DNA of 64,000 bases from Anaeramoeba flamelloides (lineage: Eukaryota > Metamonada > Anaeramoebidae), in NCBI GenBank assembly GCA_027625915.1, contig JANTQA010000023.1, forward strand, positions 17,546,001 through 17,610,000. The letters run 5' to 3'. The translations under genes and the position numbers were made by a program. Under the pieces are notes generated by a model that saw only the letters and a program-made list of their open reading frames with translations, was not told where the DNA came from and did no database searches. Positions 34,806 through 46,233 of the stretch are shown piece by piece; position 1 is the stretch's first letter; every line of letters begins with the position of its first letter.

Positions 34806-34811
34806 ATTTTT
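32342..34811. other. Intergenic, with one MITE; no gene seen
   Basis: Holds the MITE-1 copy at 32890-33084 and a possible F9 right end near 33850. There is a GT-rich patch at about 33968-34010, a GAA microsatellite at about 34685-34710, and a long T-run at about 34772-34801 just past the stop of the hydrolase gene. The open frames at 33660-34019 overlap each other on both strands and resemble nothing. Confidence 0.45.
32890..33084. mobile_element. MITE-1 copy 3
   Basis: TACATTCAGTTCCACTTTTA on the left, AAAAGTGGAACTGACTATA on the right. It has the same palindromic design and length as copy 4, with a handful of arm differences. Confidence 0.85.
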
Positions 34812-36002
34812 TTACTTTTCATTCTTTTTACCAATATGATAATTTAACAAAAATTGAGTAATTTCTATCAAAGCCTTTTGTGAATCTTTTAAATAGTCAA
34901 GATGAGTAAATTCGTGTGTTTGGTTTGGGTAGGAAAGGAATGACACATTGCCCGAATCATTAAGTATTTTCTCTTTTAATAAGAGTGCTTCGCCATGTAG
35001 AGGATCGCGGTCTGCAGTTAGGACGAGGGTGTCAGGGAAATTACGAAACGACTTGGCTTTCAAAGGAGCAAAATAGGGATTTTGGAAGCACTCCTTGTTC
35101 CCGCCGCAGTATTGGTCCTCGGCCCACGAGATTAAAGATTCAGGAAGGGTCCAGCTATTTTTTTCTAATTTTCGAGAGTCGACGATTGGGTGGTGGTTGA
35201 GCATTGGGAACAACAACAGTTGTGCGTTGATTACTTTTGAAAATTGGTTCTCTTCATCGCGGAGCTTCATAATTGTCGAAAGTGCCAAATTTGCGCCCGA
35301 GGAAGATCCACAGATCGCGATTCGTGTTGGATCAATTTTGGACAATAATTTTTGGCATTTCTGTTCTTCATTTTGTTTTTCATTTTCAATTTCATTTTCT
35401 TCTTCTTCTTCATTCTCTTTTTTGATTTCAATTTCCACTTTATCAGAAAGAATCTTGTTAAATAAATACAAAATGCTATTATAGGTATCATTTAAGGGGA
35501 GAGGGAAGGGATGCTCTGGAGACTTTTGGTAATCAACAGACGCCACAATGGTGCCTGTCTTCGAGACAATATGCCTAACAAAGTCAGAGTCGGATTTGTT
35601 GCTTGGTGATCCGCCAAAGAAAAACCCGCCATGGACGTAAATCAACAAGGAATATTTCTCTTCTTTCTTCAATTCTGGGAGATGGAAAAAGCGTATGCTG
35701 ATTGGCGAGCCAGAATATTCTGTTTCAACATCAAAACACTCAACTCCGTGAACAACACCAGGATCTTCCTTTGGGACAGTGCCCAACTTGGTGCGATCAA
35801 ATTTGCCTCCCTTATACAGCCCTGCCCGTCGCTGCTTTATTCTTAACAGTAACGAGATCAATTTGGTCCTACCATCAATCCGAACGTCATGCAAAAGAAC
35901 GCCTAAAAGTATGACAACAAAAAATATAAATAAGATTAACCAAAACATTCGCGAAAATTTGGAAAAAATAAAAATTTCATGTTTCTTTACAAGAGTCGTC
36001 AA
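34812..36002 (-). CDS. Membrane-anchored alpha/beta hydrolase (hydrolase-3/HSL type, AADAC-like)
   Basis: An intact 396-residue frame. Residues about 19-37 form one N-terminal hydrophobic segment, so the enzyme is probably a type II membrane protein facing the ER lumen or extracytoplasmic side, as in arylacetamide deacetylase. The HGG oxyanion motif is at 124-126, the nucleophile Ser234 lies in GSSSG (232-236), the acid is probably Asp333 (DRDPL), and the base is His363 (QTHEF). This order and spacing fit hormone-sensitive-lipase-type esterases. The usual GDSAG elbow is here GSSSG, a mild variant that keeps the serine. A Glu/Lys/Asn tract at about 189-215 sits before the nucleophile as a surface loop. 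It likely hydrolyses ester or amide bonds of small lipophilic substrates; the substrate is not predictable. The GC content is higher than that of the flanks. Confidence 0.93.
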   Translation of the reverse strand: MTTLVKKHEIFIFSKFSRMFWLILFIFFVVILLGVLLHDVRIDGRTKLISLLLRIKQRRAGLYKGGKFDRTKLGTVPKEDPGVVHGVECFDVETEYSGSPISIRFFHLPELKKEEKYSLLIYVHGGFFFGGSPSNKSDSDFVRHIVSKTGTIVASVDYQKSPEHPFPLPLNDTYNSILYLFNKILSDKVEIEIKKENEEEEENEIENEKQNEEQKCQKLLSKIDPTRIAICGSSSGANLALSTIMKLRDEENQFSKVINAQLLLFPMLNHHPIVDSRKLEKNSWTLPESLISWAEDQYCGGNKECFQNPYFAPLKAKSFRNFPDTLVLTADRDPLHGEALLLKEKILNDSGNVSFLSYPNQTHEFTHLDYLKDSQKALIEITQFLLNYHIGKKNEK

Positions 36003-36681
36003 ATTGTTGTTCCCTTGAGAATTTTTCCCCTTTGAGTTTGAAAAATGATGTCAAGTCTTTTTCTTTGTTTTGACAACAAATTAAAAAGTTATTTTTTTTT
36101 CACATCAGCAACTGTTTTTGTTGGCCCATTTCTTTTTAAAAACAAACGCAGGAATTCCTAACTTTCGGTTTTTTCATTTGGATTCAATTGTGGAAAATTG
36201 CATCACTTTCTTGAAAAATACATAATATGTAATCAAAAAAAAAAAAAAAAAAAATTTGTGTTTTTGTATTTGGACTCAAAGGATTGAATTTAAATAAAAT
36301 TTCAAGCTTTAATTCAAACCGATTTTGAATTTGGTGAATGATCTTGGTTGAATAGTATTGAAAAAGAGATCTCGTTTTTGGTTCCTTGTTTGTTTTTTGA
36401 AGATTGAGTGATAAATCTGATCTTTTCATTATGGTCAACGTTGTTATGTTTATAAAGTTGGTTGATCGTTTGGAGTTTCATATTTTCAATTCTTATGATT
36501 GATTGTTTGTAGTTTTGTAGTGGTGTTTGTGAGTGATTGTTTATGGTGTGTGGTGGTTGAGTTTATGTGTTTTTTATTCGAGGTGAGTAAAAAGTTTGTT
36601 TTGAAAATGGAATATTTTTTTGTTCGATTTTATTTATGGGTAAAATTTAGATTTTCTGTGGAAAAAAACCAGCTCATATAT
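36003..36681. other. Upstream region of the hydrolase gene
   Basis: No gene. A G/T-skewed stretch at about 36480-36570 (GTAGTGGTGTTTGTGAGTG) is distinct from the usual A/T runs. On the hydrolase strand it is C/A-rich and could belong to its upstream control region; this is only a guess. Confidence 0.35.
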
Positions 36682-38173
36682 CCCTTAGCACCCCAAATAA
36701 CCTAAAAACATTTCAAACAGAAATTTTCATTTGAAATGTTATCAAAGGATAATAAGGTATCTAATTAATAAAAAATTATCTTAGAAAGAAAATTTTATAA
36801 TTAAAAATTGTATAGTTACTTAAAATAAAAAAATAACTTGAGAAAAAAATTTTCAACATTGGGAATTTTTTTTTAGTTATTGTGATTTTATTATTTTTTC
36901 AAATTTTGTCAAAATAATTTTTTTTTTTTTTTTGAAAAGTTTGTCTAGACATCAAAAAACTCTTATTTTTAATGAATAAAACACATCATACTTTACTGGA
37001 AATTTTTTTGGGGACTTTGCACCCCAAAATTGCCTAAAATGCTTGATTAAATAATTTATTCATTATAAAAGTTATTATAACATCACATAGAAAATTTGTT
37101 TTATCTACTGATTACTATTCAATATCAATATCTATATTAGATTCTAAATAATTTAAAAATAAAAAAAAATATAAATTAAATTAGAAAAAAAAATCAAATT
37201 TTTTTTCATTGCAAAATTTTACAATTTTTTCAACAAGATTTTTTTTCAATTTTAAATCATTTGGTCAATAGTTCGAGTCAGATTAATAATTGATTTTTTT
37301 TTTTATTTTTTATCAATTTTTAATTTTTGACTTTTTAAAATCTAGTCATAAAATAAACAAGATTGTTGAATTAGAGACCATATATCAGAACTTATTTAAC
37401 AAGATCTAATTAATTTATTAAGGAAAAATCCAAATATCGTAAATATATTATTCAAATTTTTACAAATAACAAAATGCAATAAAAAAATTTGGTTTCGGAG
37501 ATTATTTTATATGATTGGAATAATATTTAAGAGTTATTTTTTATTTTATTTTAAATTTAGGTATAATTATTTTATCCATTAAAAAGTAATATATATTTGT
37601 TTTATTCCAATTTAATAAATTGAAATTATTTTACAATTTTTTTTTTTTTTTTTTTGATTTTCAATTATTATCTATTGCTTAAATAAAAGTTTTAGAAAAT
37701 TAATCATATTAAAAATTTAATTTTGGCCTACAGAAATAAATTTCATTTTTCTCTCAATTTGATATTTATTGAAATTTTTTCTAAAAAAAAAATTAAAATT
37801 CAAAGTAATTTATTTTTTTATTTATTTTTTTTATCGTAAAAATAACAAAATTTTTTGGTGATTATTATTATTAAATTAATGTGTTGAGTTTTGAATTACT
37901 ATTAATGTAATAAAATTTCTGATTTTAAAAAATAAAATAAAAATAAAAATCTTTAAAAAAAATGTAAAAATGAATAATTATTATTTTTTTTTTCAATTTC
38001 AAAAAAAAAATCAATAACTTAACAACTTTATCTTTGAACTATTTTGACTTTTTATTATAATTCAAATCTGGATTAGAGACAAATAAGAAAATTAATATAT
38101 TAGTAGATCAATATCATTTTAAATCTAATTTAAAAAACTTGATGAAATTTAGGCAAATCCGGGGTGCTAAGGG
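36682..38173. mobile_element. 1.49-kb element (family F1), copy B, inverted relative to copy A
   Basis: Starts CCCTTAGCACCCC and ends GGGGTGCTAAGGG; 1492 bp against 1493 for copy A. Reverse-complemented, it follows copy A nearly base for base, with small indels in A/T runs and a few substitutions. Flanked by ATATAT on both sides. It ends 38 bp before the 5' half of the interrupted tRNA gene. Confidence 0.85.
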
Positions 38174-38211
38174 ATATATAACAAGGATAATTATTCATGA
38201 CTTTTTCGTCT

Positions 38212-40721
38212 TCTTCAGTGGCACAGTTGGCAGCGCACTGCTCGGAAAATTTTCGATTTTTTGAACTTGATCAATGGGAAATAAAAACTGTTTCCCCTAA
38301 TAAACTTATGAACATTCTGAGAGTTAATGTTCATTTTGGATTAGTATGGTTAAAGATATCTTTTTACAAATATTAAATTTAAATAAAAAAAAAAAAAAAA
38401 AAAAAAGGATTTTCATTTTCAAAAAAATTCACTTCATTTTTTAAAGTGATACATTGACATTGTTATCACTTTAGTTAGAAAATGACAATTGAGAGAATTA
38501 AGTGAACAAAACGTATTCACTGAAAAAGGGATAGGAGGTAAAAATAAAAAATACAATTTCAAATATTCCAAATTTTCATTTGATCACTGGAACAAAATAG
38601 GAATATTCTCGGAAAAAATGGGAAATTTTCAAAGATATCCAGGTGAAAAATTGAGTTTTGAGAGAAAATATTGAGTATCTTGGACGATTGAATTTGAAGA
38701 GTGTTTTGAGTGTTTTATATCAAGGGTTATTATCCTTCCTCTTTTATTCACCTAGCAATTGGCGAATCACATCTAACTACTCCACAAAATAATTTTTTTT
38801 TAATAAATAAAAAAAAAAAATAAAAATTAATGTTAATAATTTTACCAGCACTGTGAAACAACTGGGAATTGGAAAATTTCAAATTGACCCTTAATGGAAA
38901 AATTAAATTTGGTCTTGAGAACTCCAATTAAAGACAAACAAAAAAAATCAATCTATTCAAAAACAACTAATCTTTTTGAAAAATACAGAACAAAAAGTAC
39001 TCAACTTTTTAAAATGATCAAACTCAAAAACTCAACAATTAACAAAATAGTAAAAAGAAAATAAAATTGAAAACAAAAAATAAAGATCAAAAAAAATGAA
39101 TGAGAATTTGGTTTTATTAAGGTAGAAGAAAAACAAAAAATGAAAATGAAAAATAAAGGAAAAAAGAAAAGAATAAAAGTAAATAATTGAGAATTTAAAT
39201 TTTGTGCTCTTTGTGCCAGTCACTTTTGTCCAACATAGATTTCACTTAGAACCCTTGAATTCTTTTTCATTGAGGTATTAAGAATTTTGATTCATACGCC
39301 AGCTCCATACAAGTCCTCTTCAAATTGAAATTCCAAAAAATAATTTCATTATACAAAATAGTTTCTCTTCCGATAATTGTTTTTGCTTTTCCCAATAATT
39401 GAATTCAAATTTATTTTTTACCAAGTCTGAATTATTATGTGGCAAATAAAATAATAAAGACTTGATAAAAAATTTAAAAAAATTCAAAAAAAGAAAAAGA
39501 AAAACAGTAAAAAATGATTATTTTGTTTGATCAAAAATTCGTTAGAAACTATATCAAGGAATGAATTTAAATTCACCAATAAAACACAAGGGCTGAATTT
39601 TAAATTCATTTTGAAAGTAAACTTCAAAAAATTTTTTTTTGTTAATTTTTCGCTTTTCACTTTGATCTTGCTCTACAGTATTGTAGAAGAGCTTGAAGGA
39701 ATTCCGTTTTATTTTTTTTCTTATTAAAAAAGGTTTTATCTCATTAAAATAATCAAAAACAATTAAACAAAGTAAATTTTCTCAATAAAAAACTTTGATC
39801 AAGTTTCAACCTCAACCCCTCAGAATCGAAAAACTGTTTGAACTTTTAATCAAACTCTCTTTTCAAATACAAAAAATCTGCTGACTTCGAAAAAATTATT
39901 AATTTGGAAGAATTTTTTTTTAAATTGAAAACACTGTGAAAATAACAATTGACTGTATCAAACTTTTCATTCAATTTTCGAAAACTTATTCTTAGATTTT
40001 CAGCGAACGAAATATTTGTAAAATTGAAATAAACCTTTTCTTCAATTCTGGAAAAGGTGTGTAATTAATTTTCTCAGAGAGTTCAATCAAAAGCTAAATC
40101 AAAACCTTTGAATTTAACTTATTATTACTTTTGAGATCTTGACTTTTTTTTTCAAAAGCACCTATTAATGAAGAATTTGAGATTCCAATCCAAATTTTTC
40201 TATTTTAATAGTAAAAACGAGTTTAGATTTTTTGTTTTCCTTTTTTCCCCACGTTTTTACATTTTTTACCCTCCAATTTTTCTCAAAAATTGGCTTGGGA
40301 ACAAATGTGTAAACCTGGGAATGTTTCTGGGAAAAATATTATTAGAATTTTTTTTTCAGAGCTAACAAACAGAATAATCAACCAAATGATGCACGATAAC
40401 TTTCCACCTAAAAGAAGTTTTGGGTTTTAAAACTTCACTCAACCCAATTTTTAGGTGACTTTTTTGGACATGGAAAAATGTTCGAAATTGTCAAATGAAA
40501 AGAAAAATTCACACCTCTTCGAACTTGATCTAGTTCGATCATGGAACAACTTTTTTAATCATGTTCTTAATTAATTCAAATTTAATAAACTATCTGGTAT
40601 TCCATTTTCTAAAATGTACTTTGTGTACACCTATCTAGGTTACCCAATTTTATTGGATTTCCGAGCAGTGCGCAACAGACTGTTAATCTGGAGGTCGGTG
40701 GTTTGAGCCCACCGGGGAGAA
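38212..40721 (+). tRNA. tRNA-Asn (anticodon GTT), interrupted by a 2.43-kb insertion
   Basis: 5' part 38212-38236: acceptor TCTTCAG, then TGGCACAGTTGGCAGCGC, a perfect A-box and D-arm. 3' part 40674-40721: anticodon arm ACAGA-CTGTTAA-TCTGG, variable AGGTC, T-arm GGTGG-TTTGAGC-CCACC, acceptor GGGGAGA, discriminator A, then T7, a pol III terminator. Joining the halves at one copy of GCGC restores a standard 73-base cloverleaf. Flaws remain: mismatches at acceptor pairs 6-67 and 7-66, A12-C23 and 27-43, and T in place of the invariant C56. It is therefore probably a dead gene even without the insertion. The A and B boxes are 2.4 kb apart, so no tRNA can be made from this locus. Confidence 0.8.
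38237..40669. mobile_element. 2.43-kb element inserted in the tRNA-Asn gene
   Basis: Ends ACTGCTCGG on the left and its inverse CCGAGCAGT on the right; similarity extends a little further (GGAAAAT / ATTTCC). GCGC lies directly outside on both sides as a 4-bp target-site duplication within the D stem. The interior is AT-rich, with several frames of 60-66 codons on both strands (38489, 39032, 39527, 40168) that match nothing I know. It is therefore a non-autonomous or long-dead DNA transposon. Dada-superfamily elements are known to target tRNA and snRNA genes, but their duplications are longer (6-7 bp), so membership is not claimed. Confidence 0.65.
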
Positions 40722-40730
40722 ATTTTTTTA

Positions 40731-42094
40731 TATAGGCTCTTTTTTTATTTATCTAACAACTTTTTTTTGTTGAAAATCAACTCCAGAAACATAATAATTA
40801 AGCACAAAATCTCAAAAAAGTTTAAATAATTTCTATATTTTTATATAATTTTGATCTTTTTCATTTTTCTAAAAATAATAAAAAATTTTCAAAATTTATC
40901 CAAAATCAAGACGAACAAAACCAATACAAACAAAATTCCAATCAGAGTTCAGAAATATCAAATCCCTTTCAATTTTAAATTTTACTAATGCTATTATAAA
41001 ATCGATTACAAAATAATTGAACTACATTTGATTTTTCAATAACCACAAACTATTATCTTCAAGATTCCAAAATAGCACTGATCGTCCTAACTAGGAAATA
41101 CCAATAAAAGTAAATCAGAGTTCAAATTTTGAATTTTTGGTATTAATTTGATTTCTAAAATAATCAATAAAAAATATTTATTGATATTTTTTTAAAGAAT
41201 ATTCAACATAATAACATTAAGAAGTTTAGAAAACAATTAAAAAGAACACTTACACATCATTTAAAAACAAATTTGATTTTTCATTCCTATAATCAGGCAA
41301 TCTTGTACTTTTCTGAACAAACCTAATAAATATAAAAAATATTAAATCAAATTGTATTAAAAAAAGTCATTAACTTTTTTTATTTATTTATTTATTTGAA
41401 TTTCTGGTGCTACAGTAACTTTTAAACACATACACCATAGTGTATTCATGAAAATAGTTTTTCAAATAAACCTATTTCGATTTGACTCTAATACAAATTT
41501 AAAAATTACTTTTAAAAAGTAAGTATTTTTTTTAAGGGATTAACGTCAACCAAGGAGAAGTCTACAATCAAAATATGTTATTATTGGGTTTATCAACACA
41601 TTTGTGCTTACATGGTTCAAAATACCTAAAAAAACGATTAGTCAAGTAGTAATATTTGTTTATCTCATTAATTTAAAACTGATCCCTTGTATTAGTTATT
41701 AACCCAACATTTTCAGATTAAATTCTACCTTTCGACACAAATTTAAAGGTTGAATTATCAATTTAAAGACTCCAAAGTTTACTAATATCTTTCTTAAATT
41801 TGTCTGGCCATATGTAGATTAATCTCTAAAAAATTCCTTTTTTTAAAAAGATTAAATAATTAACGAATATATTCTTTTGATAAAATTATTTCAGAAATAT
41901 TTGAAATATATTGATGAAACATTTTATTTTACTATTTGTTTCAAAATAAATCGATCAAAATTTTCAATCAGCTTTTCAAAAAAGGATTTTATAAGTAAAT
42001 TATTTACAATTTTTTAATTCCTTCAATCAGCTTAAATTATTAATTTTATTTCTAGAATTGCGAACTTTGATTATTGATTTTAAATCTTAAGGGA
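40731..42094. other. tRNA 3' flank and an F8-type left end
   Basis: 40731-41530 shows no feature. From 41536, TTAAGGGATTAACGTCAACC resembles the inverted terminus at 55501-55520 and the start at 48143. It continues for about 450 bp with F8-like interior sequence (ACGATTAGTCAAGTAG, TTTAAAGGTTGAATTATCAA), before the next insertion. Probably the left half of an F8 element. Confidence 0.5.
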
Positions 42095-42571
42095 CAGTGG
42101 TGTAACTAACCCGTGTTTTTTATTTTAACCAATTACTAAAATTTAACTCATGCAAAAAATATTGGCTGACTCTAGAAATAAAAGAAACAAATCAATGGGA
42201 TGAAAACAGTATATAAACAAGAAATAGGGTTCTTTAAATAAATTTTAAAAAAGAATTATGAAGATACTGGAAGATTAAACTGTAATTTTTGGACAAAAAA
42301 ATGAACATAATTTCATTTTTTGAATTATTATAAAAAAATCGTTTAATCCCACAAATTATGTAAATATGATGAAATTTTTGAAACAAAAGCATTTAATATA
42401 ATTGAGCCATTTTGATTAATTAAAGATCTAACCTCTAAAGTCAATTTGGTTCTGAACCAAGAATCTATAAGTGATTTCTGGTCTTCCAATACCCAAGTCT
42501 GAAAAAAAAAAACACGAGTTAAATTTTAGTAATGGGTTAAAGGTTTTCTGAACGGGTAATTTCCACCACTG
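42095..42571. mobile_element. CAGTGGTG-ended element (family F6)
   Basis: Left CAGTGGTGTAACTAACCCGT and right ACGGGTAATTTCCACCACTG are inverted. A second inverted block (ACTAAAATTTAACTC / GAGTTAAATTTTAGT) lies just inside, so the arms span about 65 bp. The right side is followed by TA. It is about 480 bp with no coding frame. CAGTGGTG plus TA is typical of Tc1/mariner-like elements. Confidence 0.7.
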
Positions 42572-42956
42572 TAGTAAAAGTTTTTTTTTGAAATGCCGAA
42601 TGAAAGTTTTGATCTTTATATTTTACAATTAACAGTATATTATTTGTTGCAAAATAAATGGAACAAAATTTTCATTTAACTTTCCAAAAAAAAAAGATTT
42701 TATAAAATCCAAGTTAAGATTTCAAATTTATAATTCTTTAAACAATCTTAAATTATTTATTTCTCTTTAAGAATTGGGGATCTTTGATTTAATTTTAATT
42801 CTAAGGAAACGAGACTATTTTGGGAAAGCTGAATGAAAATTTTGATCTTTTTATTTTACAATTGACAGTAAAAAAGAAAACAAAATTAACAGTTTTTGGG
42901 TTTTTTATGTTGATGGTTATTACACTAAGTGAGAAATTAGAAAAATTGAAAAAATA

Positions 42957-43449
42957 GTCACTGTAGTCAAAATAAGGCATGCAAAAAAATATAATGCGTG
43001 TTTGAAAATAAACAGCGTGTTTTTTTGTTATAGAAGACCTATACATTAACCAATCAAAGAAACTGATAATATAACCTTAAAAAATATGGTATTGGTTTCT
43101 TAAAGTTCTATTATTTAAAAGGAGAAATTCTAAAAATGAAGGATCAAATTGAAAAATTTATCTTAAAAAATAGAGTAAATTTTTCCGAGAAAATTTTTAT
43201 TATCAAAAAAACAATCAAAAAATTTCAAAAAAATTGAGAATATTATGAAAAATTTTCAACTATTGGCATTTCTAATTTAAATTTTACTGAAAATATTCAG
43301 ACCTTTACTTTCAAAATTGATTTTAACTTAGTTATACATCTGGTCGGTGAATTATATGTTACATTATAACAAGAAGAAAAAAAAAGCACGGATAATATTC
43401 CAAAACACGGATTATAGCCTTTGTGTACGCATTATTTTGATCACTGTAA
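42957..43449. mobile_element. Family F7 copy c
   Basis: Left GTCAAAATAAGGCATGC and right GCATTATTTTGATCACTGTA are inverted. Further in, ATAATGCGTGTTTG matches the inverse of AAAACACGGATTAT. It is about 490 bp and non-coding. This is the clearest full copy of the family and gives its end structure: CAGTGATCAAAATAATGCG next to TA. Confidence 0.7.
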
Positions 43450-43857
43450 TTTTGGAAAAACTAAACAAGTCTTTTTAAAGAGTAGAAATACTATTATTTT
43501 GAGTTTCAATTTTTAGATTTGGAATAGGAATTAAAAATATAAATTTCCAAAATGAAAATATTTAATTGTGATCCTTATTAAAAATGAATAATGTATTGTG
43601 GAATAAGATTTATAACCATTGTGAAAAAAATTTAATTCATTAAAAAAAATTGTTTCAGTCAAAAATTGTTTTACTAATATTTACTATTTAAAAACGAAAA
43701 CTAATTTTTGACCTACCCAATTTTTTTTAATTACCCAAATTTTTTTCACTATGATAATAGATTTTTTTAGAAATATTTGAACCATGGTACATTGATATCA
43801 TTTGCACCCAATTACAAAATCCTTTGATTACGTGAAATCTATAGAGACAATAAACAA

Positions 43858-44037
43858 TTAATGGACTAGTCTCTATTATTGTTTTTTTTTGACCTATCTC
43901 CAAATAAGGATTCCTTATCTAGAAATAAGTTTAATATGAAAATTAAACAATGTTTACAAATCTAAGTAATTGGCAAAAAATTTCTTAATCTCTATTAAAT
44001 TTAGGTAAAAAAATTTTAATAGATACTAGTACTTTAA
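43858..44037. mobile_element. TTAA-flanked palindromic MITE (family F4)
   Basis: TTAATGGACTAGTCTCTATT on the left, and TTTAATAGATACTAGTAC then TTTAA on the right. The interior (GGATTCCTTATCTAGAAAT, CTAAGTAATTGGC) is shared with the copy at 61607-61785 in inverse orientation. It sits at the left edge of an F7 copy. Confidence 0.75.
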
Positions 44038-45741
44038 AATAAAGCGTACAAAAAAGTTTAATCCAGGTTTTAAAATAAAAAGCGTTTTTTTTTTTTTTTT
44101 TATTATAGAAGTTCTATCCATCAACCCATCAAAGAAACCAAAAATAAATGTAATTACGTATGGTATTGGTTTGTTAAAGTTCAGTTATTTATGTGACTAG
44201 TAAACTAAAAAAAATCTTCACAGAAATCCACTAACAAATTAAAAAAAATTTTACCGAATCTTGAAATTGAAAAATAAAGTAAAAATTTGATAACTAAAGA
44301 TAATACTTACTTTTAATACAATTTTCAGAAATGAATTATTGTTTTTAAAAGTCTGATCTATTTTTCTAAGATATGAAAAGTTCAAAATTCAATTTATTTC
44401 TGAATTATTTAAAAATAAATATTTTCTTTGAAAGAAGATTGAAATCTTATTGCCTGTAAAGGAAGTGTACAAAAATACACTTTAAAAATAAAACAATAAG
44501 TTATATAATATTTAAGTTTAAAAAATCCACTTAATCTTAAAAAAAAAACAATAATTATTTTAAACTTGTATAAAATATATTTTTATGATTCAAAGAACAG
44601 ACCAAATCTATTTTTTCCCGGGATTGATTGAAAAAATCTGAGAAAAAGAACCAAAGAATGTAAATTAAAAAATTCCCCCGAAATACTTTTTTAAAACCTG
44701 GAAAATTCAACATATAATCGAGAAGAAATACTTTTGAATTAAATTATTGATAATCAATAATTAATAACTCAATCTTAATTATTTCAGTAAGTCATTAACA
44801 AGTCAATGATTAAATGTATCAAATAGACTTTATAATTATTTCTCAATTTTGTAAAGATTTTGCAACAAATAAAACAATTCAAATGTATACTCTAATAAAA
44901 AAATAATAATAATAGATATTATCAAATAACTGATATAATACAAACAGTTCCTTGTTTATACTCTTGGTATTTGAAAAAGTATATTGACAAGTCTTTTAAA
45001 TTTCAAGAAATTTAATAAATATTTGTGAATAAAATAAATGTTCAAATTTTTTAGATCTTCAAGGATACAATATTTAGGTTTATTTTTATTGGATTTTTAA
45101 AATAAGATTAAATCCACAACGTTACTTGTTCATAAAGGCTCTCAGAAATTACTAAAAGTGATATTTCTTCAAAATTAATTTTTTTTGCAAATTGTTATTT
45201 TTCTAATTTGATCCAAAAACCAAAACAAAAAAGGATCAGATCTTGTGACTGAAAATTTCATTGGGAAAAATGAAATCTTCTAAAAATGATTATTCATTTC
45301 TCTAATGTTAACAAATGAAGTTGCATATCAGGTTTAATTGTATCCTTATGTAAATAATTACTCTATTACCTTTGGAAAAAAAAAATAAATAAGAGTTACT
45401 AGTCCCTTAAAAAGAAATTCTAAAAATGAAGGATCAAATTACAAAATTTATCTCAAAAAATAGAGTATAAATTTCTGAGAAAATTTTTATTATCAAAAAA
45501 ACAATCAAAAAATTTCAAAAAAATTGAGAATATTATGAAAAATTTTCAACTATTGGCACATCTAATTTAAATTTTACTTAAAAATATCAAGAACTTTACT
45601 TTCAAAGTTGATTTGAACTTTGTTATCCTATTAGGTAGTAATTTGGATGTTGCCATTGGACCGGAAAAAAAAAAAAAACACCAATTATATTTCAAAACAC
45701 GGATTATAGTCGTTGTGTACACATTATTATTATCACTGTAA
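44038..45741. mobile_element. Family F7 copy d, split by a 1.2-kb TTAA-flanked insertion
   Basis: 44038-44205 is the left part of an F7 element (GCGTAC, GAAGTTCTATCCATC), and 45405-45741 is the right part (AAATTCTAAAAATGAAGG to TTATCACTGTAA). Between them lies about 1.2 kb starting TTATGTGACTAGTAAACT and ending AGTTACTAGTCCCTTAA: inverted ends with a TTAA target. The uninterrupted site is seen in copy c at about 43112 (TTATTTAAAAGG). Order of events: F7 first, then the TTAA element. Confidence 0.65.
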
Positions 45742-46233
45742 TTTATTGAAAAATAAACAATTATATCTAAAGAGTAGAAATACTATTAATTTGTGTTTCA
45801 ATTTTTAGATTTGGAATAGGAATTAAAATAAATTTCCAAAATGAAAATATTTAATAGTGATCCTTCGTAAAAAATCCAATAATTTATATTTTAATAAGAT
45901 TTATAATAGATTTTTTAGAGCTATTTAAGCGATGTAGAACTAATATGTCATTCACACCCAATTACAACATACTTTTAATTGTAAAATAAAAAAGATCAAA
46001 ATTTTCATTCAGCTTTCCAAAAAAATAAAAAAACCCAAGAATCAAAATAAATCATCAAAAGCTCCCAAATTCTACAAGACGTTAATAATTTAAACATATT
46101 TTTAGGAATTAAATATTTGAAACTTAAAGGATTTAAAAATATTTTTTAGGAAAACTGAATGAAAATATTGTTCAATTTATTTTGCAATAAATAGTACTTT
46201 CATTATCAAGAAAACTATTGTAACGTTAACCCC

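Noticed and set aside
34985-36018. Plus-strand frames opposite the hydrolase gene
   Set aside because: Antisense shadows; the minus frame has the full catalytic set.
39032-40365. Short frames within the tRNA-inserted element as transposase pieces
   Set aside because: All are 60-66 codons, AT-driven, on both strands, and carry no recognisable catalytic motif.
38233-40683. Simple inversion of a tRNA-containing segment
   Set aside because: Inverted ends plus a GCGC duplication at one point in the D stem fit a transposon insertion better; an inversion would not leave both tRNA halves in the same orientation.
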